Assembly (NCBI GenBank): GCA_021927905.1
Contig: BLLK01000020.1
Span: 124,001 to 188,000, forward strand
DNA: 64,000 nt
Direction of reading: 5' to 3'
Source of the DNA: Chaetoceros tenuissimus
Taxonomy: Eukaryota; Bacillariophyta; Thalassiosirophyceae; Chaetocerotales; Chaetocerotaceae
In this document: piece after piece, positions 62,950 through 64,000 of the stretch
Position numbering within the stretch: the stretch's first letter is position 1
How the letters are laid out: each line of letters opens with the position of its first letter
Program-made: the position numbers and the translations under genes
The notes under the pieces: generated by a model
What the model was told of the DNA's origin: nothing
Seen by the model: the letters and a program-made list of their open reading frames with translations, nothing else
Databases searched by the model: none

Positions 62950-63255
62950 GATTTATATATAATTTATGTATGATGCTATAGAACTCTTTTTGAACAATGA
63001 ATACATCATATATCAAGAAATACTTAGATAGATATGATGTGAAATAAAATGGATGAAGAAGAGGACGGATGACGAAGTACAAATTACCAAGTCTACTGTG
63101 ATAACAAAAAGGCCTCTCGAGAAGCCTACGTTCGTTTTGACATGTGTCATGTTCTTCTGGCCTTCTTCTTCTCTCTCTCCGTTCTGTACTATTCAATCAA
63201 CGTAAGAAGTTACACGTTATCACGCAATCATATTTTAATTGCTTGCTTAATTGTT
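62950..63255. other. Divergent promoter region
   Basis: A 306-bp spacer between the plastid protease gene (minus) and the receptor-like gene (plus). It is AT-rich and contains a CT-rich run at about 63159-63183. Confidence 0.5.
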
Positions 63256-64000
63256 ATGAGTACTAGTCTCAAAGCTGCCCAAATTATACGATGTATCAAC
63301 GCTGGCATTTCATGTCTGGCATCAACGTTCATAATGTTCATGATTCTCACTGAACCAGAAAAGGGTCTCGCTTCTCCGTACTCTAGAATTATATTTGCAA
63401 TGAGTATCTCTGATATTCTATTTTCACTTGGATTTTTACTTTCTCCATTCTTGGGTCCAAAAGATAATCCAGATGCTCTCTTTGCCATTGGAACAACTGG
63501 ATCATGTGAAGCTATCGGATTCTTGTTTCTATTGGGATTTCAATGTCTTTTGTTCTACATTGTCTTTCTTACATATTACTTCATGAGAAGAATCAAGTAC
63601 AAGGTCACAGCAAAAGATTTTGAAAAGAAGGAAGAGAAATATTTGCACCGGGTTATCGTCCTGATTTCATTAGTTATGGCAACTACTGCTTTTTTCGCAG
63701 GAAGCATTAACCCTCAAGGCTATGGATCACTCTGTGGAACAAGTCCGTACCCAGAATATTGTGAAGGTCAAACTTGGGAAGGTGAACCTTGTAAAAGAGG
63801 TGATGATCAAATCACAAAATATTTAAATATCTATGGTGGTGTTCTTGCAGGCTCATCCTTGCTTTCCATTTCTTTGATTCTTGCTTTAACCTCATCTCAT
63901 GTATACAAACAAGAACGAGCTCTTACAATACCAGCTCGAGCAATTGGAGACGTAAATAGACGCAATCCAGGTGAAGCAGCTCCAGAGAATGTTCAAGGGG
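63256..64000 (+). CDS. Seven-helix receptor-like protein, 3' part beyond the window
   Basis: From an ATG at 63256 the frame is open to the window edge (248 residues); an in-frame stop lies upstream. At least five hydrophobic helices can be seen: CINAGISCLASTFIMFMIL; IIFAMSISDILFSLGFLLSPF; CEAIGFLFLLGFQCLLFYIVF; VIVLISLVMATTAFFAG; and LNIYGGVLAGSSLLSISLIL. Extracellular-loop cysteines (SLCGTSPYPEYC) follow TM4 and a Cys begins TM3, the placement of the usual TM3-loop disulfide. The SISDILFSLGF helix resembles the cAMP-receptor-like/GPCR families of protists and a large diatom GPCR-like group. Ligand unknown. Confidence 0.65.
   Translation, partial: MSTSLKAAQIIRCINAGISCLASTFIMFMILTEPEKGLASPYSRIIFAMSISDILFSLGFLLSPFLGPKDNPDALFAIGTTGSCEAIGFLFLLGFQCLLFYIVFLTYYFMRRIKYKVTAKDFEKKEEKYLHRVIVLISLVMATTAFFAGSINPQGYGSLCGTSPYPEYCEGQTWEGEPCKRGDDQITKYLNIYGGVLAGSSLLSISLILALTSSHVYKQERALTIPARAIGDVNRRNPGEAAPENVQG

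Noticed and set aside
1-64000. CRISPR arrays, rRNA and tRNA genes
   Set aside because: I saw no regular spaced repeats and no rRNA text. The only tRNA-like text is the 14-base primer-binding site of the retroelement, which is too short to be a tRNA gene.

Overview
The window looks like nuclear DNA of a diatom (ochrophyte), probably of the Chaetoceros/Thalassiosira type. Supporting signs read from the sequence: a fucoxanthin-chlorophyll protein gene, plastid presequences with an (A)-F-A-P cleavage motif, AT-rich spacers, short GT-AG introns of 63-90 bp that restore reading frame exactly, a Copia LTR element, P/S/T-rich spacer repeats in secreted proteins, and a BspA-type leucine-rich-repeat protein of a kind I associate from memory with Chaetoceros. 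The species itself is inference.

Layout. 1-338: 5' end of an unknown minus-strand gene. 812-1816: organelle-targeted cytidylate-kinase-like enzyme. 1864-12272: a glycan locus with four copies of one GT31-like type II membrane glycosyltransferase (two whole, one split by a MITE, one decayed), a GT90/CAP10 glucosyltransferase-like gene and a Golgi-type carbohydrate sulfotransferase. 13522-20332: a young, nearly whole Copia retrotransposon with identical LTRs and a 5-bp target duplication. 20434-23468: a divergent pair, a MIT-like coiled-coil protein and a two-pass protein with a DEG/ENaC-like signature. 23539-31780: a tandem cluster of single-pass membrane RING-H2 proteins with an intron inside the RING. 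32375-36103: a secreted esterase domain fused through P/S/T repeats and a PAN-like module to a membrane segment and a long basic tail.

36564-48535: TenA-like protein, plastid PDZ protein, BspA-LRR protein, coiled-coil protein, GT64-like type II protein, two ArfGAP-like paralogues, a 2OG-dioxygenase-like gene with a 10-bp tandem duplication, then a gene-poor stretch with gene relics. 49836-53867: FCP light-harvesting gene and VTC4-type polyphosphate polymerase. 54369-58834: three paralogous protein kinases with FRD in place of HRD. 59280-64000: a PDI with two thioredoxin domains, a plastid EGY-type site-2 protease, and the 5' part of a seven-helix receptor-like gene running off the right edge.

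How they may work together. The 2-12 kb glycosyltransferase/sulfotransferase group is the best candidate for a co-working unit (making and sulfating a secreted or cell-surface glycan); TGACGT-type motifs lie upstream of three of its genes. The RING cluster and the kinase cluster look like lineage-specific expansions with decay and gene conversion. Small perfect tandem duplications explain several of the frame breaks in host genes.
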